Shown: one piece after another, positions 41,488 through 49,255 of the stretch
Layout of the letters: each line of letters starts with the position of its first letter
Numbering within the stretch: the first letter of the stretch is position 1
DNA from: Alloyangia pacifica
Lineage (GTDB): Bacteria > Pseudomonadota > Alphaproteobacteria > Rhodobacterales > Rhodobacteraceae
Assembly (NCBI RefSeq): GCF_900116195.1
Contig: NZ_FOZW01000013.1
Coordinates: forward strand, 124,001-188,000
Length of the DNA stretch: 64,000 bases
Reading direction: 5' to 3'
Notes under the pieces: generated by a model
Seen by the model: the letters and a program-made list of their open reading frames with translations, nothing else
Told to the model about the DNA's origin: nothing
The model's database searches: none
Position numbers and translations under genes: made by a program

Positions 41488-42182
41488 GCGATCACGTGCT
41501 CATTTGCGACGACGAGCAGGACCTGCGCGAGATGGTCGGCGAGTACCTCGGCAAGCGCGGCTATCGCACCACGCTGGCGGGCGGGGCGGACGAGCTGCGC
41601 GAGAAGCTGGCGCAGGAGCGACCCGATCTCATCCTGCTCGATATCAACATGCCCGGCGAGGACGGGCTGTCCGTGCTGCGCAGCCTGCAAGGGCCCGAGG
41701 CACCGATGGTCATCATGCTGACCGCCGCCGGCGAGGTGATCGACCGGGTGGTCGGCCTCGAGATGGGGGCCGACGACTACCTTGCCAAGCCCGTGGACCT
41801 GCGCGAGCTCGCCTCGCGGATCAAGGCGGTGCTGCGCCGCCAGACCTCGGCGCCCGAAGAGGCGCCGCGCGAACGCACGCGCTTTCGTTTCGGCAAGACG
41901 TGGCTCGATCTCGATGCGGCAAAGCTCTTCGACGAGGAGGGCGTCGAGCTGCCGCTCACGGCCATGGAGTTCAACCTTCTGAAGCTCTTCGCCCGCAACC
42001 GCGGGCGGGTGCTGAACCGCGACCAGATCCTCGAAGGGGCGCACGACCGGGCCTGGGATCCCTTCGACCGTTCCATCGACATCCGCATCTCGCGCATCCG
42101 CAAGAAGATCGAGGTCAACCCTGCCAAGCCCGAGGTGATCCGCACCGTGCGCGGGGTCGGCTACATCTACGACCCGGGCTGA
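41484..42182 (+). CDS. OmpR/PhoB family response regulator
   Basis: 232 residues. The receiver domain has the acidic pair DD, phospho-acceptor Asp53 (LILLDINMPGEDG) and Lys in ADDYLAKPVD. The C-terminal winged helix is at about 130-230 (LTAMEFNLLKLFARNRGRVLNRDQIL; RISRIRKKIE; RTVRGVGYIY). It overlaps the kinase gene by 4 bp. OmpR-type proteins bind direct repeats spaced about one helical turn, which is what the GAAAC boxes look like. Its stop codon TGA forms the first three bases of site D. Confidence 0.94.
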   Translation: MSDHVLICDDEQDLREMVGEYLGKRGYRTTLAGGADELREKLAQERPDLILLDINMPGEDGLSVLRSLQGPEAPMVIMLTAAGEVIDRVVGLEMGADDYLAKPVDLRELASRIKAVLRRQTSAPEEAPRERTRFRFGKTWLDLDAAKLFDEEGVELPLTAMEFNLLKLFARNRGRVLNRDQILEGAHDRAWDPFDRSIDIRISRIRKKIEVNPAKPEVIRTVRGVGYIYDPG

Positions 42183-42227
42183 AACCTTTGAAACACGGGC
42201 GCTCCTGAGCGGACACAGGGCGGAAAC
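42180..42227 (+). promoter_or_regulatory. GAAAC direct-repeat promoter element, site D (second globin operon)
   Basis: TGAAAC-CTTT-GAAAC (42180-42194) with a third GAAAC exactly 33 bp after the second (42223-42227). The start of the globin gene is 47 bp downstream. Confidence 0.65.
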
Positions 42228-42274
42228 CCGGGGCGCGCAGACTGGCTGCATCATCCGATCCATAGGAGAGCGCC

Positions 42275-42712
42275 ATGACCCTGACACCGCAGAATATTTC
42301 CGACATCCGCGCCAGCTGGCAGGTGCTGGCTGCCGACGCCGATGGCTTCACCGCCGATTTCTACGCCGCGTTGTTCCGTCGCGACCCAGGCTTGCGTCCG
42401 CTCTTTGCCCACACCGACCTGCCCGCGCAGCGCAAGAAGCTGGTCGCGGCGCTGGCGCTGGTGGTGCGCCACGCGGACGACCTGTCGCCCGTGCTCGGCC
42501 CGCTCGAGGAGATGGGCGCGCGCCACGTCGGCTATGGCGTAAAGAACAGCGATTACGCGACCGTCGGCGGCGCGCTGATCGAGACCATGGAGGCGCACCT
42601 GTGCGAGGCCTTCTCTTCCGAGATCCGGGAAGCCTGGACGGCCGCCTACGGTGCGGTCGCCAGCACGATGATGGCTGGCGCGCAGGCCGCCGAAGCCCGC
42701 AAGTCGGCCTGA
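42275..42712 (+). CDS. Single-domain globin (bacterial haemoglobin type)
   Basis: 145 residues with a 3-on-3 globin pattern: DIRASWQVLAADADGFTADFYAALFRRDP (A-B helices) and the proximal His in MGARHVGYGVKNSDY (His84, the RH-GV motif of flavohaemoglobin-type globin domains). No reductase domain is attached. AGGAGAG precedes the ATG. It is the first gene of the operon that continues with a tiny membrane protein, CysK-Grx and an MFS transporter. It may detoxify NO or buffer O2. Confidence 0.88.
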   Translation: MTLTPQNISDIRASWQVLAADADGFTADFYAALFRRDPGLRPLFAHTDLPAQRKKLVAALALVVRHADDLSPVLGPLEEMGARHVGYGVKNSDYATVGGALIETMEAHLCEAFSSEIREAWTAAYGAVASTMMAGAQAAEARKSA

Positions 42713-42722
42713 GGAGCGCGCC

Positions 42723-42854
42723 ATGCCCAACGCACCCGCCCCCTCGATCCCGCCCGCCGCCTTCAGGGCGGCGGGGCCGCGCAGGCTCTTCGTCGCCGGC
42801 GCGCTCGCCTCGGCCTTCGGGGTCTTCGCCCATTGCATTCTCCCGCTCCTCTGA
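42723..42854 (+). CDS. Small membrane protein (43 aa)
   Basis: 43 codons, 10 bp after the globin stop, with AGGAGCG upstream of the ATG. The N-terminus is Pro/Ala-rich, followed by PRRLFVAGALASAFGVFAHC, a single hydrophobic segment ending in His-Cys. No family is recognised. The position inside the operon suggests a structural or regulatory small protein linked to the globin or CysK-Grx. Confidence 0.6.
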   Translation: MPNAPAPSIPPAAFRAAGPRRLFVAGALASAFGVFAHCILPLL

Positions 42855-42879
42855 GCGCCTTTCACAAGAGGATTTTCCG

Positions 42880-44379
42880 ATGACCAAGGCTTTCCAGAAC
42901 ATCCTGCAGACCGTCGGCAACACGCCCATCGTGCGGATAGGCAAGCTCGCGCCCGAGGGCGTCGAGCTCTACGTCAAGCTCGAGGCCTTCAACCCCATGA
43001 GTTCGGTCAAGGACCGGCTGGCGCTGGGGATCATCGAGGCCGCCGAGGCGGATGGCTCGCTCAAGCCCGGCCAGACGGTGGTCGAGGCAACCTCGGGCAA
43101 CACCGGCATCGGCCTTGCCATGGTCTGCGCCGCCAAGGGCTACCCGCTGGTGGTCACCATGGCCGAGAGTTTCAGCGTCGAGCGCCGCAAGCTGATGCGC
43201 TTTCTTGGCGCCAAGGTCATCCTCACCCCGGCCTCGGAAAAGGGCTCGGGCATGATCGCCAAGGCGCGCGAGCTGGCCGAGAAGCACGGCTGGTTCCTCG
43301 CCCGGCAATTCGAGAACGAGGCCGGGCCCGACATCCATTCGCGCACCACGGCGCAGGAGATCCTCGACACATTCGACGACGCCCCGCTCGACTACTGGGT
43401 CAGCGGCTTCGGCACCGGCGGCACCCTGAAGGGCGTCGCCCGCAGGCTGAAGGCCGAAAGCCCGGGCACGAAGATCGTCGCCGCCGAGCCGGACAACTCC
43501 GCGCTCATAGCGTCCGGCTTTTGCCAGCCCTACAACGAGGACGGCTCGCCCGCCGCCAGCCATCCCGCCTTCCGCCCTCACTTGATGCAGGGCTGGACGC
43601 CGGACTTCGTGCCGAAGCTGGTGAACGACGTTCTGCAAGACGAATGGATCGACGAACTGCAGCCGGTGGCCGGGGCCGATGCCATGACCTGCGCAAAGGA
43701 TCTGGCGCGCTACGAGGGCATCCTCTGCGGCACCTCGGGCGGCGCGACCTTTGCCGCCGCGCTGGAGGTGGCGCGGCGCGCGCCGAAGGGGTCGCGCATC
43801 CTCGCCATGCTGCCCGACACTGGCGAGCGGTACCTCTCGACGCCGCTCTTTGCCGAGATTGAGGAGGTGATGAACGCCGAGGAACTGGACATCGCCGCCT
43901 CGACCCCGCGCTTCCGCTTCGACGCGGGGGCCAGCGCGCCGGCGCCGCAGGCTGCGCCGGTCGCCGCGAGCGAAGAGGCGAAAGCCGAACTCGAAGCGCT
44001 GATCTCGGACCCCGAACAGCCGGTGGTCTTCTTCGCGCTGGAGTGGTGCGAATTCTGCTGGTCGGTGCGCAAGCTCTTCGCCGCCGCCGGGATCGCGTAC
44101 CATTCGGTCGATCTCGACGGCGCAGCCTACCGCGAGGACGACCGTGGCGGCGCGCTGCGCAGGGCGCTGGCCGAGAAGACCGGCGCAGTGACCATTCCGC
44201 AGATCTTCGTCGGCGGGCAGCACGTCGGCGGCGCCACCGAGACCTTCGACGCCTTCAACAGCGGTGCGCTGCAGGAAATGCTGACCGCCGTGGGGCGCGA
44301 GGTCCATGCCGAGGGCATCGGGAATGCCTATGGCTTCCTGCCCGCCTGGCTGCATCCGCGCAAGCCGGCCACCGCCTGA
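42880..44379 (+). CDS. cysK: Cysteine synthase-glutaredoxin fusion
   Basis: 499 residues. Residues 1 to ~335 are an O-acetylserine sulfhydrylase / cystathionine-beta-synthase-type PLP enzyme with Lys44 (MSSVKDRLALG), the TSGNTGIGLA substrate loop and the GTGGTLKG phosphate loop. An Ala/Pro linker (about 348-365) leads to a glutaredoxin domain at about 370-470 with a CxxC active site (EWCEFCWSV, Cys390 and Cys393) and the TIPQIFVGG cis-Pro motif. The fusion suggests that sulfide/persulfide fixation into cysteine is tied to thiol reduction. AGAGGA precedes the ATG. Confidence 0.93.
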   Translation: MTKAFQNILQTVGNTPIVRIGKLAPEGVELYVKLEAFNPMSSVKDRLALGIIEAAEADGSLKPGQTVVEATSGNTGIGLAMVCAAKGYPLVVTMAESFSVERRKLMRFLGAKVILTPASEKGSGMIAKARELAEKHGWFLARQFENEAGPDIHSRTTAQEILDTFDDAPLDYWVSGFGTGGTLKGVARRLKAESPGTKIVAAEPDNSALIASGFCQPYNEDGSPAASHPAFRPHLMQGWTPDFVPKLVNDVLQDEWIDELQPVAGADAMTCAKDLARYEGILCGTSGGATFAAALEVARRAPKGSRILAMLPDTGERYLSTPLFAEIEEVMNAEELDIAASTPRFRFDAGASAPAPQAAPVAASEEAKAELEALISDPEQPVVFFALEWCEFCWSVRKLFAAAGIAYHSVDLDGAAYREDDRGGALRRALAEKTGAVTIPQIFVGGQHVGGATETFDAFNSGALQEMLTAVGREVHAEGIGNAYGFLPAWLHPRKPATA

Positions 44380-44391
44380 GGAGGATCGAGG

Positions 44392-45633
44392 ATGGAACAG
44401 GTCAAGCAGACCCCCGCGCAGCCCGACCGCTACCGCTGGATCATCGTTGGTGCCGCCTCGGTGGTGCTGGCGGTGGCCATGGGACAGCTGGTCAACGGGC
44501 TCTCGGCCTTCTTCACCCCGCTCGAGGAGAGCGAGGGCTGGAGCCGGGGCGACATCGCGCTGATCAACTCGGCGGGGCTGATCGGCCTCGCGGTGGGAGG
44601 CATCGCCATGGGTTGGCTGGCCGACCGGATCGAGACCCGCAAGGTGGTGCTGGCCGGAACCGTGGTCACCGGGATTTGCATTACGGCGGCCGGCTTTGCC
44701 ACCACGCTCTGGCAGCTCTACACGCTGTTCTTCGTTGCCGGCGCGCTTGGCGGCGGGGCGCTTTTCGCACCGCTCTTCGCTCTTGTCGGCAGCTGGTTCC
44801 GTACCGGTGCGGGACTGGCGATCGGCATCGTCTCGGCTGGCCAGGCCATGGGGCAGGGTGGCATCCCGCTCGCCAATGCCATGCTGATCGACGCCCTCGG
44901 CTGGCGCGGGGCCTTCGTCGCCATCGGCATTGCTTCGCTGGTCATCATGGTGCCGCTGGCCCTGCTGGCGCGCGCGCCGAATTCCGGAACGGGAGGCCTC
45001 GGCGCACAGGCCGAGGAGGAGGCGCCCGCCGTCCGCCCTTCCGTCGTGGTGGTGCTGATGAGCCTTGGCGTGGTCTTCTGCTGCGCGCTGATGTCGGTGC
45101 CGCTGATGCACCTTGCCCCCTTGGTCGAGCTTTGCGGCGCGACCGGCCCCGAGGCCGGGGGCGTGGTCTTCGTGATGATGCTGAGCGCCATCGCGGGTCG
45201 GATCGCCTTCGGCAAGCTGGCGGACATGATCGGAGCGCTGCCCGCCTATCTTGCGGCCAGCGCCTGGCAGGCCACGCTGGTCTACGTCTTCATCCAGATC
45301 GACGACATCGGGCTCTTCTACCTTTTCGCACCGATCTACGGCTTCGGCTACGCCGGGGTGATGACCGGGGTGTTGACCTCCATCCGCGCGCTGATCCCGG
45401 CCTACTGCCGGGCCGGGGCGAGCGGCATCATCATCGCCTTTGCCTGGGGCGGTCACGGTCTGGGGGGGTGGCTTGGCGGTGCCTTCTTCGACATGACCGG
45501 CAGCTACGGTCTGACCTTCGGCGTGGCGGCGCTGGCGGGGGTGGCGAACCTGGCGCTGATCCTCACGCTCGGGGCGCTGGTGCTGCGCGGCAGGTCGGGC
45601 CCGCCCGCGCCGCTGAAACCGGCGATGGCGTGA
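44392..45633 (+). CDS. MFS transporter
   Basis: 413 residues with 12 predicted helices in two halves. The loop 2-3 motif is MGWLADRIETRKVVLAG, and the family resembles oxalate/formate antiporters and monocarboxylate-type MFS (NGLSAFFTPLEESEGWSRGDIALINS; GRIAFGKLADMIGALPAYL). It follows cysK-grx by 12 bp, ending the globin operon. It could export or import a sulfur or organic-acid compound; the substrate is not evident. Confidence 0.87.
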   Translation: MEQVKQTPAQPDRYRWIIVGAASVVLAVAMGQLVNGLSAFFTPLEESEGWSRGDIALINSAGLIGLAVGGIAMGWLADRIETRKVVLAGTVVTGICITAAGFATTLWQLYTLFFVAGALGGGALFAPLFALVGSWFRTGAGLAIGIVSAGQAMGQGGIPLANAMLIDALGWRGAFVAIGIASLVIMVPLALLARAPNSGTGGLGAQAEEEAPAVRPSVVVVLMSLGVVFCCALMSVPLMHLAPLVELCGATGPEAGGVVFVMMLSAIAGRIAFGKLADMIGALPAYLAASAWQATLVYVFIQIDDIGLFYLFAPIYGFGYAGVMTGVLTSIRALIPAYCRAGASGIIIAFAWGGHGLGGWLGGAFFDMTGSYGLTFGVAALAGVANLALILTLGALVLRGRSGPPAPLKPAMA

Positions 45634-45707
45634 GCGGGCGGGCCGAGCCGAGTTCCCCGGGCGCGGCGCGTCCGGGGCCAAGCTGTCCGCACAGTGTCAG
45701 GGCTTCG

Positions 45708-46046
45708 TCAGGGCTTCAGCAGCGCGCCCTGAGGCGGCACCGCCCGGTGCAGCCTCGGGCGTCGCCCGTCCCACCGGGGAAGGCGCGAGTAGCGCAGGAC
45801 CAGAAACGCATCCACGGCGATGACCGCGGCATTGAGCGCGTAGAGCCAGACGATCGGCGGCAGCGTGCCGGTCTCGCTCCAGATCAGCAGCTTGGAGACC
45901 ACCCCGCAGAGGTAGCCGAAACAGATCACCAGAACGAAGGGCAGGCTCTTGCCGCGCGCCTCCCGGGTGCGCATCATCTTGAAGATCGAGCAGTACCATC
46001 CGGTCGAAAAGGCGACCAGCATGATCGCTTCAAGCAGTTCAGACAT
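45708..46046 (-). CDS. Small integral membrane protein (three helices)
   Basis: 112 residues with three likely membrane helices (ELLEAIMLVAFSTGWYCSIF; SLPFVLVICFGYLCGVVSKLL; PPIVWLYALNAAVIAVDAFLVL) and a basic C-terminal tail. The pattern resembles half-size PQ-loop/SemiSWEET or YgjV-type membrane proteins, but no diagnostic motif is clear. It is convergent with the MFS gene. Its upstream region holds a single GAAAC in the wrong orientation, so membership in the regulon is unclear. Confidence 0.65.
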   Translation of the reverse strand: MSELLEAIMLVAFSTGWYCSIFKMMRTREARGKSLPFVLVICFGYLCGVVSKLLIWSETGTLPPIVWLYALNAAVIAVDAFLVLRYSRLPRWDGRRPRLHRAVPPQGALLKP

Positions 46047-46177
46047 GTCGGTGTTCCCGCATTGGTCGGACCGCCGGGTGTGCGGCCCCCGTTGATGCCG
46101 ACGAGCCTGAGGGGCGAATGTTGCAGAAACCTTTGAATGTGGCCCGCCGCTGCGATGCAAGCGCGGCACGGCTGGCG

Positions 46178-46207
46178 GCTGCCTGCGATTTGGGCGTCGC
46201 AGGCAGC
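46178..46207. terminator. Stem-loop downstream of the TRAP operon
   Basis: GCTGCCTGCGA / TCGCAGGCAGC, a perfect 11-bp stem with an 8-nt loop, 6 bp after the dctM stop. There is no clear T-tract, so it may act as a 3'-end stabiliser or a rho-assisted terminator. Confidence 0.55.
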
Positions 46208-46212
46208 GCGGG

Positions 46213-47517
46213 TCAGAGCATCCCGGCGGCGCGCGGCAGCCAGAGCACGAGGTCCGGCACGAAGGTCAGCACCATCAGCAGCGCGATGAGGATCGCCAGG
46301 AACACCCAGACCTCGCGGATCATCTCGCTCACCGGGATGCCGTTCAGTGCCTTGATGATGAACAGCAATATTCCGTAGGGCGGCGTGATCAGCCCGATCA
46401 TCATGTTGAACACCAGCACCACGCCGAGATGCGTCAGGTCAATTCCCAGCGCCGCTGCAGAGGGCAGGAACAGCGGCGTGACAACCAGCATGATGGTCGA
46501 GACATCGAGGAAACAGCCCATCGCGAGATAGAGCAGGTTGAGCAGGATCAGCAGCTGGATGGCGTTGAGATCCATGCTCTCGAAGAAGGCGAAGACGCTG
46601 GCCGGCACGCGCTCGACGGTGACCACGTAGTTGAAGATGAAGGCACCGCAGAGGACGATGGTGACGACAGCCGTGGTGCGCACCGTGGCGCGGACCACGT
46701 CGAGGAACTCGCGCAGGCCGAGCACGCGATAGGCAAAGACCGACAGCAGCAAGGCGTAGAAAGCCGAGACGGCGGCGGCTTCCGTGGGTGTGAAGACGCC
46801 GGTGTAGATGCCGCCGAGCAGGATCGCTGGCATCATCAGCGCCGGTGCGGCGCGCAGGAAGACCAGCGGGAAGGTCCGCCAGGGGATCGGCGTCTCGACG
46901 GGGAAGCCGCGGAGCTTGGCCATGATCATCACCGCGATGCCCAGCACCACGACCAGCAGGAAAGCCGGGATGACGCCGCCGAGGAACAGCGCGCCCACCG
47001 AGGTCGAGGAGATCAGCGCGTAGAACACCATCGGGATCGAGGGCGGGAAGATCGGGCCGACCACTGCCGAAGTCGCGGTGATGGCGCCGGCAAAGCCGCG
47101 CGGGTAGCGGCCGTCCTTGGTCATCATGTCGGTGATCACCTTGCCGACCCCCGCCGCGTCCGAGATCGCCGAGCCTGACATGCCCGAGAAGATCAGCGAG
47201 GTCAGGATATTGACCTGAGCCAACCCGCCCGGCACCCGGCCCACCAGCGCCAGGGCAAAGGTGAGCAGCCGGTCCGAGACCTTGCCCGCGTTCATGATGT
47301 TGGCGGCGAAGATGAACAGCGGCACCGCCAGCGCGACGAAATTGCCGAAGACCCCGTTCAGCACGTTCTCGGCGGCCAGCCCGATGTCGCGCCCGGCCAT
47401 CAGCAGGTAGAAGACGCTCGAGACGATCATCGCGAGGCCCATGGGCAGCCCGGCCACGGTGATCATGACCAGCAGCCCGATCATCAGCAGCAGGGCGTTG
47501 TCGGCAAAGAATTCCAT
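46213..47517 (-). CDS. dctM: TRAP transporter large permease, DctM family
   Basis: 434 residues and about 12 membrane segments. Family motifs are LIFSGMSGSAISDAAGVGKV, PIFPPSIPMVFYALISSTSVGALFLGG and TPTEAAAVSAFYALL. It is the transport subunit of the second TRAP system in the window, encoded on the minus strand after the receptor and small permease. Context (aldolase, rhamnosidase) points to a sugar-acid-like substrate. Confidence 0.92.
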   Translation of the reverse strand: MEFFADNALLLMIGLLVMITVAGLPMGLAMIVSSVFYLLMAGRDIGLAAENVLNGVFGNFVALAVPLFIFAANIMNAGKVSDRLLTFALALVGRVPGGLAQVNILTSLIFSGMSGSAISDAAGVGKVITDMMTKDGRYPRGFAGAITATSAVVGPIFPPSIPMVFYALISSTSVGALFLGGVIPAFLLVVVLGIAVMIMAKLRGFPVETPIPWRTFPLVFLRAAPALMMPAILLGGIYTGVFTPTEAAAVSAFYALLLSVFAYRVLGLREFLDVVRATVRTTAVVTIVLCGAFIFNYVVTVERVPASVFAFFESMDLNAIQLLILLNLLYLAMGCFLDVSTIMLVVTPLFLPSAAALGIDLTHLGVVLVFNMMIGLITPPYGILLFIIKALNGIPVSEMIREVWVFLAILIALLMVLTFVPDLVLWLPRAAGML

Positions 47518-47542
47518 TGGTGTCCCTTGGAAGGCGTAGGGG

Positions 47543-48079
47543 TCAGAGCGCGTCGCGCCAATGCGGCCCGAAGAGCCGCAGCAGGCGCCCGAGCATTTTC
47601 AGCGTCAGCCCGACGACAAAGAGCAGGTAGCAGCCGTAGATCCAGTGCATCGGCAGGCGCAGCACCGGGCTTTTCTTGCGGGTGAGGAAGTCGAGGTAGT
47701 CGAGCGTCGGCAGGATCAGCAGGCCGAAGGCTGCGAGCGCGACGACCATGGTGAAGATCGCCATCACCCGCTGCGTGCGCGGGGATACGACGTCATAGAC
47801 CACGTCGAAGGTCACGTGCTCGCGGATCGGCACGAGGAAGGCGGCGGCCCAGAACACCGTCCAGATGAAGGCGATCATCACGAATTCTTCGGACCAGACG
47901 AGCGGCGCGCCCATCACGTAGCGAAAGAAGATCTGCACGATGAACCCCGCGAAAGCCGCGAGGAACATCACGATGCCGACCGCATCGGCCGCCCGCGCAA
48001 GCAGGCGGCCAAGGGTTTCCAGAGCGCCGGGGCGGGTCGCCCCGGTCTCGGGATCGGTGCGGGCCGCCACGCGGATCAC
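47543..48079 (-). CDS. dctQ: TRAP transporter small permease, DctQ family
   Basis: 178 residues with four helices (GIVMFLAAFAGFIVQIFFRYVMG; FVMIAFIWTVFWAAAFLV; AIFTMVVALAAFGLLIL; YGCYLLFVVGLTLKML). The RYVMGAPLVWSEEF motif is typical of DctQ. Its start overlaps the receptor gene by 4 bp. Confidence 0.9.
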   Translation of the reverse strand: MIRVAARTDPETGATRPGALETLGRLLARAADAVGIVMFLAAFAGFIVQIFFRYVMGAPLVWSEEFVMIAFIWTVFWAAAFLVPIREHVTFDVVYDVVSPRTQRVMAIFTMVVALAAFGLLILPTLDYLDFLTRKKSPVLRLPMHWIYGCYLLFVVGLTLKMLGRLLRLFGPHWRDAL

Positions 48080-49065
48080 TCCGCCAGGGCGTTGATCTTC
48101 TCGGCCCAGCCCTCGGGCCAGTCGGCCGAGCGATCAGAGCTGAAATAGACCTCCTGCACGTGGCTGCGGAACGCCTCCACGTCGGGCTCGGTCACCTGCA
48201 GCCCCTCGGACTTGAAGAAGTCCACAAGCCGCTCCTCGTTGGCCACGCGCTCGGCGTTGTTCCAGTCGCAGGAGGCGACTGCGGCCTCGGTCATCGCGGT
48301 CTTTTCCTCGTCCGAGAGCTGGTCCCAGGTCTCGTTGTTGATCGCGATGTTGATGCCATCCACGAGGTGGCTGGTCAGCACGATCTGCTCGGTGACCTCG
48401 TAGAACTTCGCCGCCTCGACGGTGGGCAGCGGGTTGTCCTGCGCGTCGATGGTGCCGGTCTGCAGGCCGAGGTATACCTCGCCGAAGGGCAGCGGCGTCG
48501 GCGCGGCGCCGAGCGCACTGCCGAGGAACAGCCAGGCGTCGGAGCCGGGCATGCGCAGCTTCAGCCCCGCGAGGTCGTCCGGCGTGCTCACGTCACGCGC
48601 GCTGCGCAGGTTGAGCTGGCGGGTGCCGAGATAGCAGGTGTCGAGCAGCTGCACGTCCATCTCGTCCGAGACGGTCTGCTTGAACTCGGCGCCGATGTCG
48701 GAGTTCAGGAAGGCGCGGTAATGCTCAGGGCTCTGGAACAGATAGCCCGCGGTCAGCAGACCGTAGGCGGGGATCGCGTCGGCAATCAGCTGGTACGACA
48801 GGTAGGTCATCTCGGCATTGCCCCGCTGCAGCGCGTCGAGATCGGCACCCTGGGCAAACAGCGAGCCGGAATCGTAGAGCTGCACGTCGAAACGGCCGGG
48901 CACGCGGGCCTCCAGCTCGTCCTTGAACACCTGCATCGCCTTGGTGTGCAGGTCGGTCGGAACCGACGCGGTGGTGTACTTGATCTCGATCTGGTCGGCG
49001 GCGAGCGCCGGGGTCACCAGAGCCGTGCCGAGGGCAAGCGCGGTCAGCGTGCGTGTGAATGTCAT
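48076..49065 (-). CDS. dctP: TRAP transporter solute-binding protein, DctP family
   Basis: 329 residues. A signal peptide (TRTLTALALGTALVTPALA) is cleaved at about 22. The mature DctP fold has the DLAGLKLRMPGSDAWLF segment containing the conserved substrate-binding Arg, and LPFGEVYLGLQTGTIDAQDNP. It is first gene of the TRAP operon, divergent from the DHDPS-family gene with a 190-bp promoter region between them. Confidence 0.92.
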   Translation of the reverse strand: MTFTRTLTALALGTALVTPALAADQIEIKYTTASVPTDLHTKAMQVFKDELEARVPGRFDVQLYDSGSLFAQGADLDALQRGNAEMTYLSYQLIADAIPAYGLLTAGYLFQSPEHYRAFLNSDIGAEFKQTVSDEMDVQLLDTCYLGTRQLNLRSARDVSTPDDLAGLKLRMPGSDAWLFLGSALGAAPTPLPFGEVYLGLQTGTIDAQDNPLPTVEAAKFYEVTEQIVLTSHLVDGINIAINNETWDQLSDEEKTAMTEAAVASCDWNNAERVANEERLVDFFKSEGLQVTEPDVEAFRSHVQEVYFSSDRSADWPEGWAEKINALAE

Positions 49066-49176
49066 GTCAGTCCTCCCTGAATTCCGTTTAAGGATTTTCG
49101 CCGCTTTGCCAATGGCCGGATCCTCCTCCGACGGCGATTGCAGCAGACTTTACAAAGCGAAGTGGCTTATGTAAAC

Positions 49177-49191
49177 ACTGATTGTATCAGT
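49177..49191. promoter_or_regulatory. ACTGAT-TGT-ATCAGT palindrome in the TRAP/aldolase divergent region
   Basis: A perfect 6-bp inverted repeat in the AT-rich stretch between the divergent TRAP operon and the aldolase-GntR-rhamnosidase operon. It is a likely operator for the GntR regulator at 50.2 kb. Confidence 0.55.
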
Positions 49192-49255
49192 TATTGGATT
49201 AATAAAACAATCAAGCCTTTACGGCTGGTTGTCCCGTGAATCGGAGGAGAATGGG

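Noticed and set aside
42862-45681. A 939-residue minus-strand reading frame
   Set aside because: It is the antisense shadow of cysK-grx and the MFS gene. The composition (His/Arg/Asp-rich, low complexity) is typical of antisense frames in high-GC DNA.
46117-46140. A sixth full GAAAC direct repeat near the three-helix membrane protein (GAAAC-CTTT-GAATG)
   Set aside because: The second half-site has two mismatches, no third box is present at +23 or +33, and it points away from the only nearby candidate gene.
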